DNA of 30,671 nucleotides from Aureococcus anophagefferens (GCF_000186865.1 NW_008705562.1:244363-275033), one strand, 5' to 3'. Positions 1 to 8,862 are shown, counted from the stretch's first letter. Translations and numbers: made by a program. Notes: generated by a model not told the origin, from the letters alone.

Positions 1-21
1 CCCCCCCCCCNCCCCCCCCCC
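1..21. other. Poly-C run with one N (probable contig or gap edge)
   Basis: The window opens with about 20 consecutive C and a single N at position 11, directly before the first gene. A homopolymer with an ambiguous base is typical of low-quality sequence at an assembly edge. The 5' end of the first gene may therefore be missing. Confidence 0.6.
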
Positions 22-29
22 GGAACGCC

Positions 30-671
30 ATGAAGCGCGACGTCTACCGGCCGCCGATCTACGCCTGCACGGACTACCTGCCGCCGAAGACGCGGAAGCG
101 GCTCGCCAAGGTGCTGGCCAACGCCTTCCTCGTCTTCTACCAGCTCGCCGTGCTGACGACCATCGTGCTGCCGGCGAACCTCATCACGAACGCGAGCACG
201 TTCAGCGGCACGGACATCTCCCAGAGCCTGAGCATCCAGGGCTTCTCCTACCGCACCTTGTACCTCGCGGAGCGCCTCAAGCTCAAGCGGAAGCTGCCCG
301 TCGTCGTCAAGCTGCTGCCGCTCCAGGTCACGCTGCGCTTCATCCGGCCCGGGGACCGCCTGCCGAGCGCCATGGGCACCGTGGACCTGCCGGGCTTCAA
401 GATCGACGCGCGCGCGGAGCACCCGACGCTCGACATCGAGCCCATCGCGTTCACGTACTTCGACGACTTCCTCGAGTTTTTGTGGGACTACGTCTGCACG
501 GAGGAGCCCCTCATCACGGGCGTCGTCGGCGACGCCGAGGCGCTCATCTTCTCGAGCCTGCGCCACGTGCCCGTGGCCGTGTCCGTCGAGAGCAGCGCCG
601 TGCTTCGCGGCGGCTGGCTCGCGCGTTTCTGCCCCGACCGGCGCGAGCCCGCGGCCGACGCGGCGCGCTAA
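30..671 (+). CDS. Membrane-anchored protein of unknown function, possibly 5'-truncated
   Basis: An open frame of 213 codons starts at an ATG in a fair context and ends in TAA at 669-671. Codons end strongly in G/C, as in the other genes here. A basic N-terminus (PPKTRKRLAK) precedes one hydrophobic segment at about residues 31-53, so the protein is probably a single-pass membrane protein with most of its length on one side. The rest has alternating hydrophobic strands and ends in a short basic tail. The general pattern recalls LEA2-like beta-sandwich proteins that follow one transmembrane helix, but no diagnostic motif supports that family. No in-frame stop lies between the window edge and the ATG, so the true start could be upstream. 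The gene converges on the EEP gene with a gap of 27 bp. Confidence 0.6.
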   Translation: MKRDVYRPPIYACTDYLPPKTRKRLAKVLANAFLVFYQLAVLTTIVLPANLITNASTFSGTDISQSLSIQGFSYRTLYLAERLKLKRKLPVVVKLLPLQVTLRFIRPGDRLPSAMGTVDLPGFKIDARAEHPTLDIEPIAFTYFDDFLEFLWDYVCTEEPLITGVVGDAEALIFSSLRHVPVAVSVESSAVLRGGWLARFCPDRREPAADAAR

Positions 672-698
672 CACGGATGGACGGAAGATGGGGGGGGC

Positions 699-2777
699 TT
701 AGGGCGCCGCGGCGAGCGCGACCTTGGTGACCGCGTGGTCGCTGGGGAACGCGAGCGTCGGGAACATGTCGTCCGCGGCGAAGGCGCCGTCGCCCGTGTT
801 GTCCTTCGAGGCGGATAGGAGGGAGAAGTCGGCCGCGTAGAAGAGGATGAAGTCCTTGGGGTTGCGGTCGACGGACGGCGAGTCGAAGCGGTCCTCGCGC
901 TTGACGGCCTTGTTGAGCTGCGGCTGGAGGAACGTGCGCGCGTTGAACGTCGTCGACGACCAGGCCGGTGCGTCCGCCGTGCCGTAGGACGACGCCATGC
1001 CGAGGCCCGAGAACTGGGCCGCGAAGTCGCCGACGAAGGCCTTGCCCTCGACGGCCTCGGCGTAGACGTTCGCGTCGAGGCCAAAGAGGAGCTTCGCGCC
1101 GGGCGCGCGCGCGGAGCGGTAGGCGTGGACGGCGTCGAGCACGGGCTTCGTCGCGAGGCCGTTCGTGTCCCCGTGGAAGGACACGAGCAGGTAGGCGTCG
1201 CCGCCGCGCGTCGCGGCGACCGCGGCCAAATCGCCCGGCGCGACGGGCGCCTTGCCGCCCGTAGCGTCCGCCAGCACGGCGACGACGTCCGCGGTGACGT
1301 CCGTCGCGCCGGCCCAGGCGCCGCGCTTGAGGAGCACGAGCGAGTTCTGGTCCCGCTTCGGGTCCGCGTCGCCCGGCGCGAGGAACTCGTAGGCGTCGCC
1401 GAGCGGCCGATTTTTCGCGAAATCCGCGAACGCGGCCGACGACTCCTGGAGGAAGACGACGTCGGCGTCGGCGTAGGTCGTCTCCAGGATCGACGCCGTG
1501 CGGTCGTACTTGCGGTCGTTGAGCGCGTCGCACATCGCGCCGCGGATGTGTTGCCAGTCGGCGCCCGTCGCCGCCTGCGCGCCGGCGAGCGCGTGGACGA
1601 GGATCGCGTCGAAGGCCGCGAGGAGCACGGCGCTCAGGGGCCGCGAGATGGCCTCCTCGGCCTCCGTGATGGCCGGGTACTTGGACTTCTTGATGGGGGG
1701 AAGCATGGCCGCGGGGGATTTCGAAGCGTCGCCGACGGCGACGACCTCGTCGAACATGAATTTTTGCCACGCGGCCCACCACGAGGCCACGTCGCCGAGG
1801 TCGCCGCCGCGGTAGCAGTTGATCACCGTCGGCCGCGTCCGCGTCGCGCCGCCGGCGCTGATCGTGTTCGTCACGCGGTCGGGCATGGACACGAGGCGCT
1901 TCGCGCCGAGCGCCGCGTCCTTGAGGAAGCCGGAGACGATCTTCCGGTGCTTGTAGTCGGCCTCCCAGATTTCCGCGACGGCGTCGAGGCCCTCGAAGCC
2001 CGTGGCCTCGAGCCTGGCCCGGAGCTCGGCGAACATGGCGTCCGTGAAGACGTCCGAGAGAGGCACGTCGGCGTCGCCCGGCGCCTCGATCAACGCGCCG
2101 ACGCCGGCCATGAGCGCCTCGTAGGCCTCGCGGCCCTCGCCGTGGTACGTGATCCAGTACTCGAAGGGGTTGTTGTTCACGGCCGCCATGTTCCACGTCG
2201 CCGCCGTCAAATCCGCGCCGGCCTCGCCGCCGCGCAGCGCCGCGAGCTTCGCCCGCAGGCTCGCGACGAGCGCCTCCTCCTTCTCGAGCGACCGCCGCAG
2301 CTCCTCGACGAGGCCGTAGGCCTCGCGCGCGAGCGCCGCGACGGGCGCGGCCGCCGCGGCGACGGCCGCGGTCTCGGCCTCGGGCGCCGCCTCGGTCTCG
2401 GGCGCCGCCTCGGTCTCGGGCGCCGCGTCGGTCTCGGGCGCCGCCTCGGTCTCGGGCGCCGCCTCGGTCTCGACGCGCTCGACCGCGGCCGCGGTCGTCG
2501 TCGCGCCGGCCCTGGCCTCGAGCTCGTCCGCCTCGGCCTTGGCCTGCGCCGCCTTGGCCGCGGCCATCATGGCCTCGGCCTTGGCCATGGCCGCCGCGGC
2601 CGCCTGCTGCTCCGCGAGCGCCGCCGCTTCGGCGGCGGGCACGACCTCGATCACCTCCTCCAACGCGCGCCGCGACTTTGCGCGCTGCTCGTCGGCGTCG
2701 CGCGGTGCGACGGCGCCGCGCAAAGCGCCGTCGGCGGCGCCGCAGAGGGCGAGCAATGCGAGCACAGCACGACCCAT
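699..2777 (-). CDS. Secreted endonuclease/exonuclease/phosphatase (EEP) family protein
   Basis: This is an intronless 692-residue protein. Residues 1-18 form a signal peptide (MGRAVLALLALCGAADGA), so it probably enters the secretory pathway. Residues 45-185 are an Ala/Lys/Glu-rich leader with an acidic six-residue repeat (about 104-133) and a heptad-like helix (about 150-182). The C-terminal half carries the EEP metal and catalytic signatures in order: TWNMA with Asn196, FLQES with Glu445, SFHGDTNG with His535, LDANVY with Asp568 and Asn570, and PSDH with Asp680 and His681. EEP enzymes cleave phosphodiester or phosphate-ester bonds with a divalent metal, and the conserved set suggests an active enzyme. 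The substrate cannot be read from the sequence. The roughly 240 residues between the first and second motifs are much longer than in compact EEP nucleases. The leader is shared with the protein at 6358-6867. Confidence 0.85.
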   Translation of the reverse strand: MGRAVLALLALCGAADGALRGAVAPRDADEQRAKSRRALEEVIEVVPAAEAAALAEQQAAAAAMAKAEAMMAAAKAAQAKAEADELEARAGATTTAAAVERVETEAAPETEAAPETDAAPETEAAPETEAAPEAETAAVAAAAAPVAALAREAYGLVEELRRSLEKEEALVASLRAKLAALRGGEAGADLTAATWNMAAVNNNPFEYWITYHGEGREAYEALMAGVGALIEAPGDADVPLSDVFTDAMFAELRARLEATGFEGLDAVAEIWEADYKHRKIVSGFLKDAALGAKRLVSMPDRVTNTISAGGATRTRPTVINCYRGGDLGDVASWWAAWQKFMFDEVVAVGDASKSPAAMLPPIKKSKYPAITEAEEAISRPLSAVLLAAFDAILVHALAGAQAATGADWQHIRGAMCDALNDRKYDRTASILETTYADADVVFLQESSAAFADFAKNRPLGDAYEFLAPGDADPKRDQNSLVLLKRGAWAGATDVTADVVAVLADATGGKAPVAPGDLAAVAATRGGDAYLLVSFHGDTNGLATKPVLDAVHAYRSARAPGAKLLFGLDANVYAEAVEGKAFVGDFAAQFSGLGMASSYGTADAPAWSSTTFNARTFLQPQLNKAVKREDRFDSPSVDRNPKDFILFYAADFSLLSASKDNTGDGAFAADDMFPTLAFPSDHAVTKVALAAAP
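2383..2472. repeat. 18-bp minisatellite, five tandem copies, inside the EEP gene
   Basis: The unit GGCGCCGCCTCGGTCTCG repeats five times without a gap; the third copy has one substitution (GCGTCG). Read on the minus strand it encodes an acidic Glu-Thr-Glu/Asp-Ala-Ala-Pro hexapeptide. The unit is a multiple of 3, so copy-number change would keep the frame. It probably marks a length-variable linker. Confidence 0.9.
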
Positions 2778-4515
2778 TTGCTCTGTTTTTTTGTCGAGTC
2801 GGTGTGCGTCGACGTGCCGGACTGCGCCGAGATCGAGCCGTCCGGACCCGGGGGGTCGAGGTGGGTCGGTCGACAGTCTGCGAGATCGTCGCGGCCTTCG
2901 CCGTGGTCAAGGACGACGTGCGGCAGCTCGACGTGAAGCGCATGGTGCGGGAGCTGAACCTCAACGAGCAGGGCTCCGTCGAGCACTTCAGCCTCGCCGT
3001 CGACGCGCTGAAGCGCGCGTACAAAATCCCGAGACCGTGACGCCGCAGCGACATCTCCCTCTCGTTCGCCGCGCCGGCTTCTTCGCGTTGGGGCGCGGGC
3101 GCGTCTTGGGCACGCGGACCGAGAACACTTTCTCCAGCCCGAGGGCATCTGCCAGCGCGTTCGCGTGCGCGAGTTTTTCACGCGCCTCTTCGCGGTAAAC
3201 CGCCAGGAGCGCCTCGTGTCGCCGGCGAGGAGGATAGGACTACGACTCGGAGTCGGAAGACCGCAGCCGGTCGCGATCGCGGTCGCACCCCGACGCGCGC
3301 GCGATGGGCGACACCGCGAAACTCGAATACCGCAACATACCGTGGTCGAGACACGCATACCGCGTCATCTGCGGCCCGCCGGGTGGGTCACGGTTCCCAC
3401 TCAGGCTCAGGCTGGCATGCCAAATGGTCGCCCCTCAAGGATGAAAAACTCCGCCAGCGCGGCGATTACCTCGCCGTCGCCCACGTCCCGGTCGCACTCG
3501 CCGCAATTATTCTTGAGCTCCGCGCGGATGGCGTCGTCGTCGATGCCTGAGGAGGCTCGGCCCGCCGAGGCGTCCGCCGCGGTTGACCAAGTTATTGAAG
3601 GGGGAGCACACCCGAAGATCCCGCCGGGGAAGGCGCGGGCGGAGGCCTAGCCGGGGATCTGGCGAACCACACCGGCCCCCTCCTCCACCCTGAAGATCGT
3701 GCGCGCACTCGGGACGGAGGCGGCGGTACACTCGCGCCACGCCTGGTACCACCGCCACGCCGAGAGCACGCCGGGACTGGCGCAAGGCAGTAGCATCCTG
3801 AGTCGCCTCATTCAGACGACACTCAACGGACTCTCCGTGGACCGGGGGAGGTTGAGAACGAAGGCACCCGCACCCGACGGGCAGGACGTCCGGCTCGACT
3901 AGGCCGATTCAACCTCAGGACCACAAGTGGCTAGCCGAGGGCACCGCCGAAGAGGACACCCGTAGTCAGCGGGACCGAAGAGAGCAAAGACGCCGACGAA
4001 GAGAGCGAAGACGCCGACGTCGACGGAGCCGCACACAGCGCCACGCTACGAAGAGACGCTGCAGAATGCAGAGAAACGAATGGACACGGGCACATCGAAG
4101 CCCGCACACCGAAGCCATCGAGGGCGCCGACCCCACCAGCTCCCCCCAAGACTCACGCCGAAGGCATCCGAACGAAGCGAGCGCGCGCGGCAGCCCCCCG
4201 GGCCCGTGGGCGACGTCGCGCCGACGGCCAAGCACTGCAAGCTCTCGCGCTCGGCGCCCCGCCGCCCAATCGACGCGCGCAGCGGGGTGCTCCTCCCCGA
4301 GCGCCCCCCGGAGCCGACGCGGCGAGCCCCACCACCGGCCGCTGCGCGAAACCACCCCCGCGCACTCTCCGAAAGCCGCCCCATAAGCTTCGGCGTTATC
4401 ATTCATGTAAAGTTGCATATGTTGCAGGTAAAGTGAACCGACTCAGAGCTGTCGCCCGACCGCGCCCGTGGCAAATGGCAGTGGCATTCCATTGGTGATA
4501 AGCGCACCCGCCGCC
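2778..4515. other. 1.7 kb gene-poor stretch with scattered coding-like fragments
   Basis: No complete gene is supported here. Several short pieces look coding but are not joined into one frame. On the plus strand, 2864-3040 ends in a tract reading LDVKRMVRELNLNEQGSVEH and so on to a TGA at 3038. On the plus strand, 3304-3546 has a small ATG frame that runs into another frame reading KDEKLRQRGDYLAVAHVPVA. An acid-rich tract (ESKDADEESEDADVDG) lies near 3984-4031. An AT-rich patch at 4390-4435, rare in this window, lies just upstream of the MFS transporter and may belong to its promoter. Together these suggest decayed gene or transposon remnants. Confidence 0.4.
2988..3338 (-). pseudogene. Possible gene remnant: Arg/Asp- and Ser-rich tract broken by a stop
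   Basis: Read on the minus strand, an ATG at 3338 opens a frame with an alternating Asp-Arg tract followed by SSDSES. An in-frame TAG comes next. Beyond the stop the same frame continues in coding-like fashion (HEALLAVYREEAREKLAHAN, then a basic tract with KTRPRPNAKK) until TGA at 2988-2990. An RS/RD-like tail followed by a helical segment could belong to a nuclear protein, but the stop and the lack of further exons argue for a remnant. An unrecognised intron over the stop is the alternative. Confidence 0.25.
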
Positions 4516-6171
4516 ATGTGTCCGCGCCCCCTGCCCGGCGATGCCGGCGCGAAGCCGGCGGCCGACGACCGGTCCGAGCCCGGCGAGAGCGCGGAGAACG
4601 CGGCGGCGCGGGCGACGAACCTGCGCGTGGCCTACGCCTTCACGCTCCTCGCGGGCGTCGCGCGGGGCGTCTGGAGCTACAGCGTGCTGAGCGGCTACCT
4701 CTACGTGCTCACGGGGGATTCGAACTTCAAGGTGGGCCTCGCCGAGGGCGCCCAGGGCATCAGCCAGGCCGCGGTCTCGCTCTCCGCTGGCTGGGCCGCC
4801 GACCGGTACCGCCGCGACGCCGTCTGCCGCGCGGCGGCGTGCCTGGGCGTTTTAGCGTCGCTGGGCCTCGCCTGCGCGGCGTCGATCGGCGGCCTGGCGA
4901 GCGATGCGCGATTCGGGTGCCTGACGGCGTCGCTCGCGCTCTTCGGCGCGTACCAAGGCGTCTGGACGACGGCTTTGGAGACGATCTTCGCGGACAGCAC
5001 GCACCGCGGCGAGCGGCGCGCGGCGGCGACGACGCGCAAGTTCGTCCTGACGCTGGCGGCGACCTGCGCGGGGCCGCTCATCGCCATCGCGCTCTTCGAG
5101 GGCTTCGGCGACGCGTGGACGCTGCCGGAGCTGCGCATCGTCCTGGCCGCGGGCGTCGCGCTCTGCGCGCCGCCGGCGCTGCTCCTGTTGAAGCTGCGCG
5201 ACGTCCGGTCGCCGGACGACGCCGCCGACGACGACCCGGGCGCGGGCGCCGGGAAGCCGCGGCGGAGCGCGCTCGGCGCGCCGCGCTACGTGATCCTCGC
5301 GTCGGACCTGGTGTCGGGCTTCGGGTCGGGCATGACGGTCAAGTTCGTGCCCCTCTTCTTCAAGAACCGCGTGGGCTTCTCGCCCGTGGCGACGAACGCC
5401 TTGTACGTGGCGTCGCCGCTCTTCATGATGGCGGGCTCGAGAGCGTGCGGCCGCCTGTCGCGCGAGGCGCTCGGCCGGCCGCGGGCCTGCGCGTACTTCA
5501 TGGGCCTGGCGGCGCTGGGGCTCGTGGGGTTGAGCCTGCTCGACTCGTCGACGGCCGACGGCTTGGGCGCGGGCTTCCCGCGCGAGCCGGACCGCGGCGC
5601 GCCGGGCCGGCCGCTCGCGTCGGCGAAGATGCGCGCGGCCGCCGTCGGTCTCTACCTGTTGACGAACGCGCAGCACATGTGCCGCCCGCTGAAGAAGTCG
5701 GCGCTCATGGACCACGTGCCCTACGGTGACCGGGGCAAGTGGAACGCCGTCGACGGCGTCACGCGCTTTGGGTGGAGCGGCTCCGCGGTGTTAGGCGGCT
5801 ACCTCGTCGACCGCGGCGGCTACGCGCTGACCTTCCTCATCACGGCGGGCATGCAGCTCCTCGCCGCGGCGCTCTGGCTCGCCCTCGTCGGCGTCGTCGA
5901 CCCGTCCGCGCCGGGCGCGCGCGCGCTCTGCGCGCGCCGCGGCGACGCGCCGTCGGACGACGAGTCCGACGCCGGCGGCGACGACGGCCCGCCGGCGCCG
6001 CGGGCCGCGAGCCACCCGGCGCCGGGGGACCTCGACGCGCCGCTCCTCGCGCGGCCGGGGGTCCGCCGCGCGCCGGGCAGCCCGCGCCACCGGAGCTACG
6101 AGGAGCACCTCCGCTCCGACTCCCTCGAGTCCGAGTCCTACCTCTCCGACTACTCGGAGATGCCCGTCTGA
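4516..6171 (+). CDS. Major facilitator superfamily (MFS) transporter
   Basis: This 551-residue membrane protein has about twelve hydrophobic segments. An MFS motif-A-like loop, GWAADRYRRD, follows the second helix. The second half carries PLKKSALMDHVPYGDRGKWN followed by a Gly-rich helix (RFGWSGSAVLGGYLVD), a combination I recall from plant and algal MFS proteins of unknown substrate. The middle loop and the roughly 90-residue C-terminal tail are acidic and Pro/Ser-rich, ending in repeated Ser-Asp/Glu and Tyr (ESESYLSDYSEMPV), a plausible phosphorylation or sorting region. I chose the ATG at 4516 because its context, GCCGCCATGT, is strong; the frame is open further upstream but only with non-ATG codons. 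The transported compound is unknown. Confidence 0.85.
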   Translation: MCPRPLPGDAGAKPAADDRSEPGESAENAAARATNLRVAYAFTLLAGVARGVWSYSVLSGYLYVLTGDSNFKVGLAEGAQGISQAAVSLSAGWAADRYRRDAVCRAAACLGVLASLGLACAASIGGLASDARFGCLTASLALFGAYQGVWTTALETIFADSTHRGERRAAATTRKFVLTLAATCAGPLIAIALFEGFGDAWTLPELRIVLAAGVALCAPPALLLLKLRDVRSPDDAADDDPGAGAGKPRRSALGAPRYVILASDLVSGFGSGMTVKFVPLFFKNRVGFSPVATNALYVASPLFMMAGSRACGRLSREALGRPRACAYFMGLAALGLVGLSLLDSSTADGLGAGFPREPDRGAPGRPLASAKMRAAAVGLYLLTNAQHMCRPLKKSALMDHVPYGDRGKWNAVDGVTRFGWSGSAVLGGYLVDRGGYALTFLITAGMQLLAAALWLALVGVVDPSAPGARALCARRGDAPSDDESDAGGDDGPPAPRAASHPAPGDLDAPLLARPGVRRAPGSPRHRSYEEHLRSDSLESESYLSDYSEMPV

Positions 6172-6357
6172 GAGGCGGGTCTAAGCCGCTTTTGTTGCTT
6201 TGAGGCCTGCGCCGACGGCCTCGCCGCGAAGCCCGGCCGCGCGCGGCGCGGGCCGCCGGGCGCGGGCGCCGAGCCTCGAGGCGTCGCACGTCGTCGAAGT
6301 CATTTTTTGCGCCCGAAGCGCCCGACGTCTTGCGACGCGCTGCCCGACACGAGACCC

Positions 6358-6867
6358 ATGGCGCTCCTGCGGAAGCTCGCGCTCGTCGCGCTCGTCGCCG
6401 CGTCGTCCGGCGCGTCGCTGCGCGGCGGGCGGCGCCTGAACGAGCTCGAGGTCGTCCCCGCCGACGAGGCCGAGGCTTTGAAGGCCCAGGAGGACGCCCA
6501 GCGGGAGGCGGCGAAGAAGGAGGCGGCGGACGCCCTCGCCAAGGCCGAGCAGATGATGGCCGCGGCGAAGGAGGCGCAGGCCAAGGCCGACGAGGCCGAC
6601 GCCAAGGCGAAGGCGGACGCCGAGGCGAAGGCGAAGGCGGACGAGGAGGCGAAGGCGGAGGCCGCGGCCGCGCCGGCCGCCGAGGACGCGCCGAAGAAGG
6701 AGAAGAAGGAGAAGAAGGAGAATGTCGAGGCGGCCGACGCGCCGGCGGACCTCGCCGCCCTCGCCAAGGAGGCCGAGGGCATCGTCGCGCAGCTCAAGAC
6801 CGCGCTCGAGACCGAGGGCGCGCTCCTCGCGACGCTCACGGAGAAGCTCGCGACGCTCCAGGCCTAG
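6358..6867 (+). CDS. Small secreted Ala/Lys/Glu-rich protein, paralogous to the leader of the EEP protein
   Basis: The product has 169 residues. The ATG at 6358 starts a clear signal peptide (MALLRKLALVALVAASSGAS); an upstream in-frame ATG at 6307 would bury it. After the signal come RRLNELEVVPADEAEA, a long Lys/Ala/Glu helix with AEQMMAAAKEAQAKADE, a lysine-rich patch (PKKEKKEKKE), and a final amphipathic helix ending at TAG 6865-6867. The same blocks occur in the same order in the EEP protein (EVVPAAEAAAL, AEAMMAAAKAAQAKAEADE, and the helix beginning LAREAYGLVEELRRSLE). This is therefore that leader as a free-standing protein with no enzyme domain. A coiled-coil or adhesive role is possible, but function is unknown. 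It lies 186 bp after the MFS gene on the same strand. Confidence 0.75.
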   Translation: MALLRKLALVALVAASSGASLRGGRRLNELEVVPADEAEALKAQEDAQREAAKKEAADALAKAEQMMAAAKEAQAKADEADAKAKADAEAKAKADEEAKAEAAAAPAAEDAPKKEKKEKKENVEAADAPADLAALAKEAEGIVAQLKTALETEGALLATLTEKLATLQA

Positions 6868-8033
6868 GGGCGCGCGCTCGTTATGCTGCTCACACCGATG
6901 CGGGTCGACCCGGGGGCGCCGCGAGCTTCGAGGCTCGCGCGACTCGGCGCGGCGTCCGCCGGCGGAGTCGTCGTTAGAAGCCGCCCCCCCGCGCCGCCTC
7001 GTCGGCGCCGTCGCCCGCCGCGACGGCCTCGGCGGCCGCCGTCGTCGCGCGCCGCGCGACGTCGTAGCCGCGCCGGAGCGCGCGCGCGGCCGCCGCCGCC
7101 GAAGCCCGCGGCGAGGTCGCCGGGCGCGTCCGCGAGGGACTTGGCCGGCCGCCAGGCGAGCGACGCGAGGAAGAGGGCCAGGGCCGCCGCGAGCGAGAGC
7201 AGCGCGCGGCGCGCGCCGCGGCGCGCCGCGGCCGCGAGGCCCGCGTCCTCGCGCGGCGCCGCGGCCGCCGGGAGCCGCGGCGGCGGCCGCGCGGGCGCCG
7301 CCGTGGCGACGTAGACGACCGCGGGCCCCGCGAAGGTCCGCCGCGGCCCGGCCTCCGGCGCCGGCCGCCGCCCGAACCACGGCGCGGCGGCCGGCGGCGC
7401 CGCGGGCTCCGCGCCGGCCGCGGCGGCCGTCCAGGCGACGCAGCGGCTCGCGGCGACCTCGAGGCGCTCCCCGGGCTTCACGCGCCGCGCGACGACGCTC
7501 CCGGGGCCCTGGACGCCCGCGAGGCCGCCGGCGACCGTCGTCGCGCCGCGCGATCCGGCCTCGAGCGTCGCGCCCGCGGACGCGCAGAGGAGCGCGCCGG
7601 CGCGCACGGCGACGGCGGCCGTGCGCGCATCGACGGCGGCGCAGCCGTGGCCCGGCGCGCTCGGCGCGACGTGCGCCGCGAGCCGCGCGGACGCCGTCAG
7701 AGTCGCGTAGCGCGCGCGGCCTCCGCGCCAGCCGCCGGGCAGGCACCGGCGCCACCACGGCCGCCGCGGCCCGCCCAGATCGAGGAGCGGGCTCGTCGCG
7801 AGCAATTTGCGCCGGCCGGCCGCGGCGCCCGTGGCGCCGACGACGCAGGACGCCAGCGCGACGAGTGAGTCGCCCTCGTCGAGGTTAACTTCGATGATTC
7901 CTCCGTCGTCGACGCGCAGCGGCGGCGCGTCGGCTCCGCCGTTCGCCGGCGCGGCGCCGGCGGGCGGCGGCGCGGCGCTGCCCGCCGCGCGGCCGGCGAG
8001 CAGCGCTGCGACGACGACGACAGGGCGCAACAT
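6864..8033 (-). CDS. AIM24-like beta-fold protein with signal peptide and C-terminal membrane segment
   Basis: The 389-residue frame starts at an ATG preceded by an in-frame stop 12 bp upstream. Residues 1-19 form a signal peptide (MLRPVVVVAALLAGRAAGS). Residues about 44-203 resemble the AIM24/DUF124 fold: DGGIIEVNLDEGDSLVALAS, then AVRAGALLCASAGATLEAG, AGGLAGVQGPGSVVARRV and GERLEVAASRCVAWTA, the usual order of Gly-rich strands in that family. RTFAGPAVVYVATAAP follows, then a low-complexity linker and one hydrophobic helix (about 287-306, LLSLAAALALFLASLAW). The last 60 residues are Arg/Gly-rich and may be disordered. AIM24 proteins have been linked to mitochondrial inner-membrane organisation in yeast; the role of this secreted version is unknown. 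The family call rests on motif spacing only. Confidence 0.6.
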   Translation of the reverse strand: MLRPVVVVAALLAGRAAGSAAPPPAGAAPANGGADAPPLRVDDGGIIEVNLDEGDSLVALASCVVGATGAAAGRRKLLATSPLLDLGGPRRPWWRRCLPGGWRGGRARYATLTASARLAAHVAPSAPGHGCAAVDARTAAVAVRAGALLCASAGATLEAGSRGATTVAGGLAGVQGPGSVVARRVKPGERLEVAASRCVAWTAAAAGAEPAAPPAAAPWFGRRPAPEAGPRRTFAGPAVVYVATAAPARPPPRLPAAAAPREDAGLAAAARRGARRALLSLAAALALFLASLAWRPAKSLADAPGDLAAGFGGGGRARAPARLRRRAARDDGGRRGRRGGRRRRRGGAGGRLLTTTPPADAAPSRASLEARGAPGSTRIGVSSITSARP

Positions 8034-8274
8034 ACCCTCTCACGCCATCAACTAAAAAAAAAGCGCAGCTCAAAAGGCCCGCCACTCGACCGCGCCGCCG
8101 GCCGTAGCGCGTGACGACGAGTAGCCCAATCGCGCGAACGCGGCGAGGCCGCTCCTTACCCGACCCGTCGCGCGTGGAAAAAGGGCCGGGGGGATAAGAC
8201 TCGGTGGAAGTCGGCGCAGTGATGGCGGCCGCGCGCGTGCGCAGTGGCCGCGGCGCGTCCGCGACGCGCGGCCG

Positions 8275-8862
8275 TCATAGTTCGTCCTCCTCGGGTTCGT
8301 CCTCCGACTCCTCCTCGTCGGGGATCATGCGCTCCATTTCCTTGGCCTCCTCGTCGCCGAGCAGCTCGAACTCGTCGACCTGCTGGCGGTCGTAGACGAG
8401 GACGACGCCCGTGGGCTGCTCGGACTCGGCCGCGATGACCATCTCCGGGAGGTCGAGGACGCTGTAGCTCTGGCAGACGCTGAGGTCGTGGGCCTCGACG
8501 ACCGCGCAGAACTGCGCCGGGCGCACGCCGCTGCTCCTGTTCTCCCACTCGAAGTTCAAGATCTCGCCGGTGAAGCCCATGTCCTCGTCGCGGACGTAGA
8601 GGCCCTTCCACTTCGCCTCCAACGACTTCAGGTTCCGGACCAAGTTCTGCTCCAACGCCTCCTTGTCGCTCTGCTCGATCTTGGCGACGACCGTGCGCGG
8701 CCCCGCGTCGGCCTTGGGCGGCGCGCGTTTCCGTCGCCGCGCGGCCTTCGCCGGCTTCAGCGCGAGGCCGCCAGTCGTCGCCGAGGCCGCGAAGATCAGC
8801 GACTGGAGCGACGGGGGCGGCTCCGTCGTCGGCACGGCCGCGAGCCTCGCCGGACCCCGCAT
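8275..8862 (-). CDS. Unknown protein with basic N-terminus and acidic C-terminal tail
   Basis: The predicted product has 195 residues from the first in-frame ATG (8862). The frame stays open upstream, but only to non-ATG codons, so a 5' exon is possible. A Lys/Arg cluster (KPAKAARRRKRAPPK) could be a nuclear localisation signal. The centre has well-ordered composition (NLKSLEAKWKGLYVRDEDMG, then GEILNFEWENRSSG), and the last 20 residues are almost all Asp/Glu (DEEESEDEPEEDEL). I do not recognise the family. A chromatin- or ribosome-associated factor would fit the charge pattern, but that is a guess. Confidence 0.6.
   Translation of the reverse strand: MRGPARLAAVPTTEPPPSLQSLIFAASATTGGLALKPAKAARRRKRAPPKADAGPRTVVAKIEQSDKEALEQNLVRNLKSLEAKWKGLYVRDEDMGFTGEILNFEWENRSSGVRPAQFCAVVEAHDLSVCQSYSVLDLPEMVIAAESEQPTGVVLVYDRQQVDEFELLGDEEAKEMERMIPDEEESEDEPEEDEL

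Noticed and set aside
1125..2936. 603-residue plus-strand frame opposite the EEP gene
   Set aside because: It is the mirror of a GC-rich coding sequence, with monotonous Arg/Val/Gly composition and no recognisable fold.
544..3054. 836-residue minus-strand frame overlapping the EEP gene
   Set aside because: It is rich in Arg/Gly/Ala runs as expected from GC-rich antisense or shifted frames, with no domain. The overlapping frame has a signal peptide and all EEP motifs.
3383..3404. 22 bp GT-AG intron joining two small frames
   Set aside because: The length would restore the frame, but 22 bp is below the range of the other introns here (46 bp and up). A frameshift in a decayed gene is more likely.
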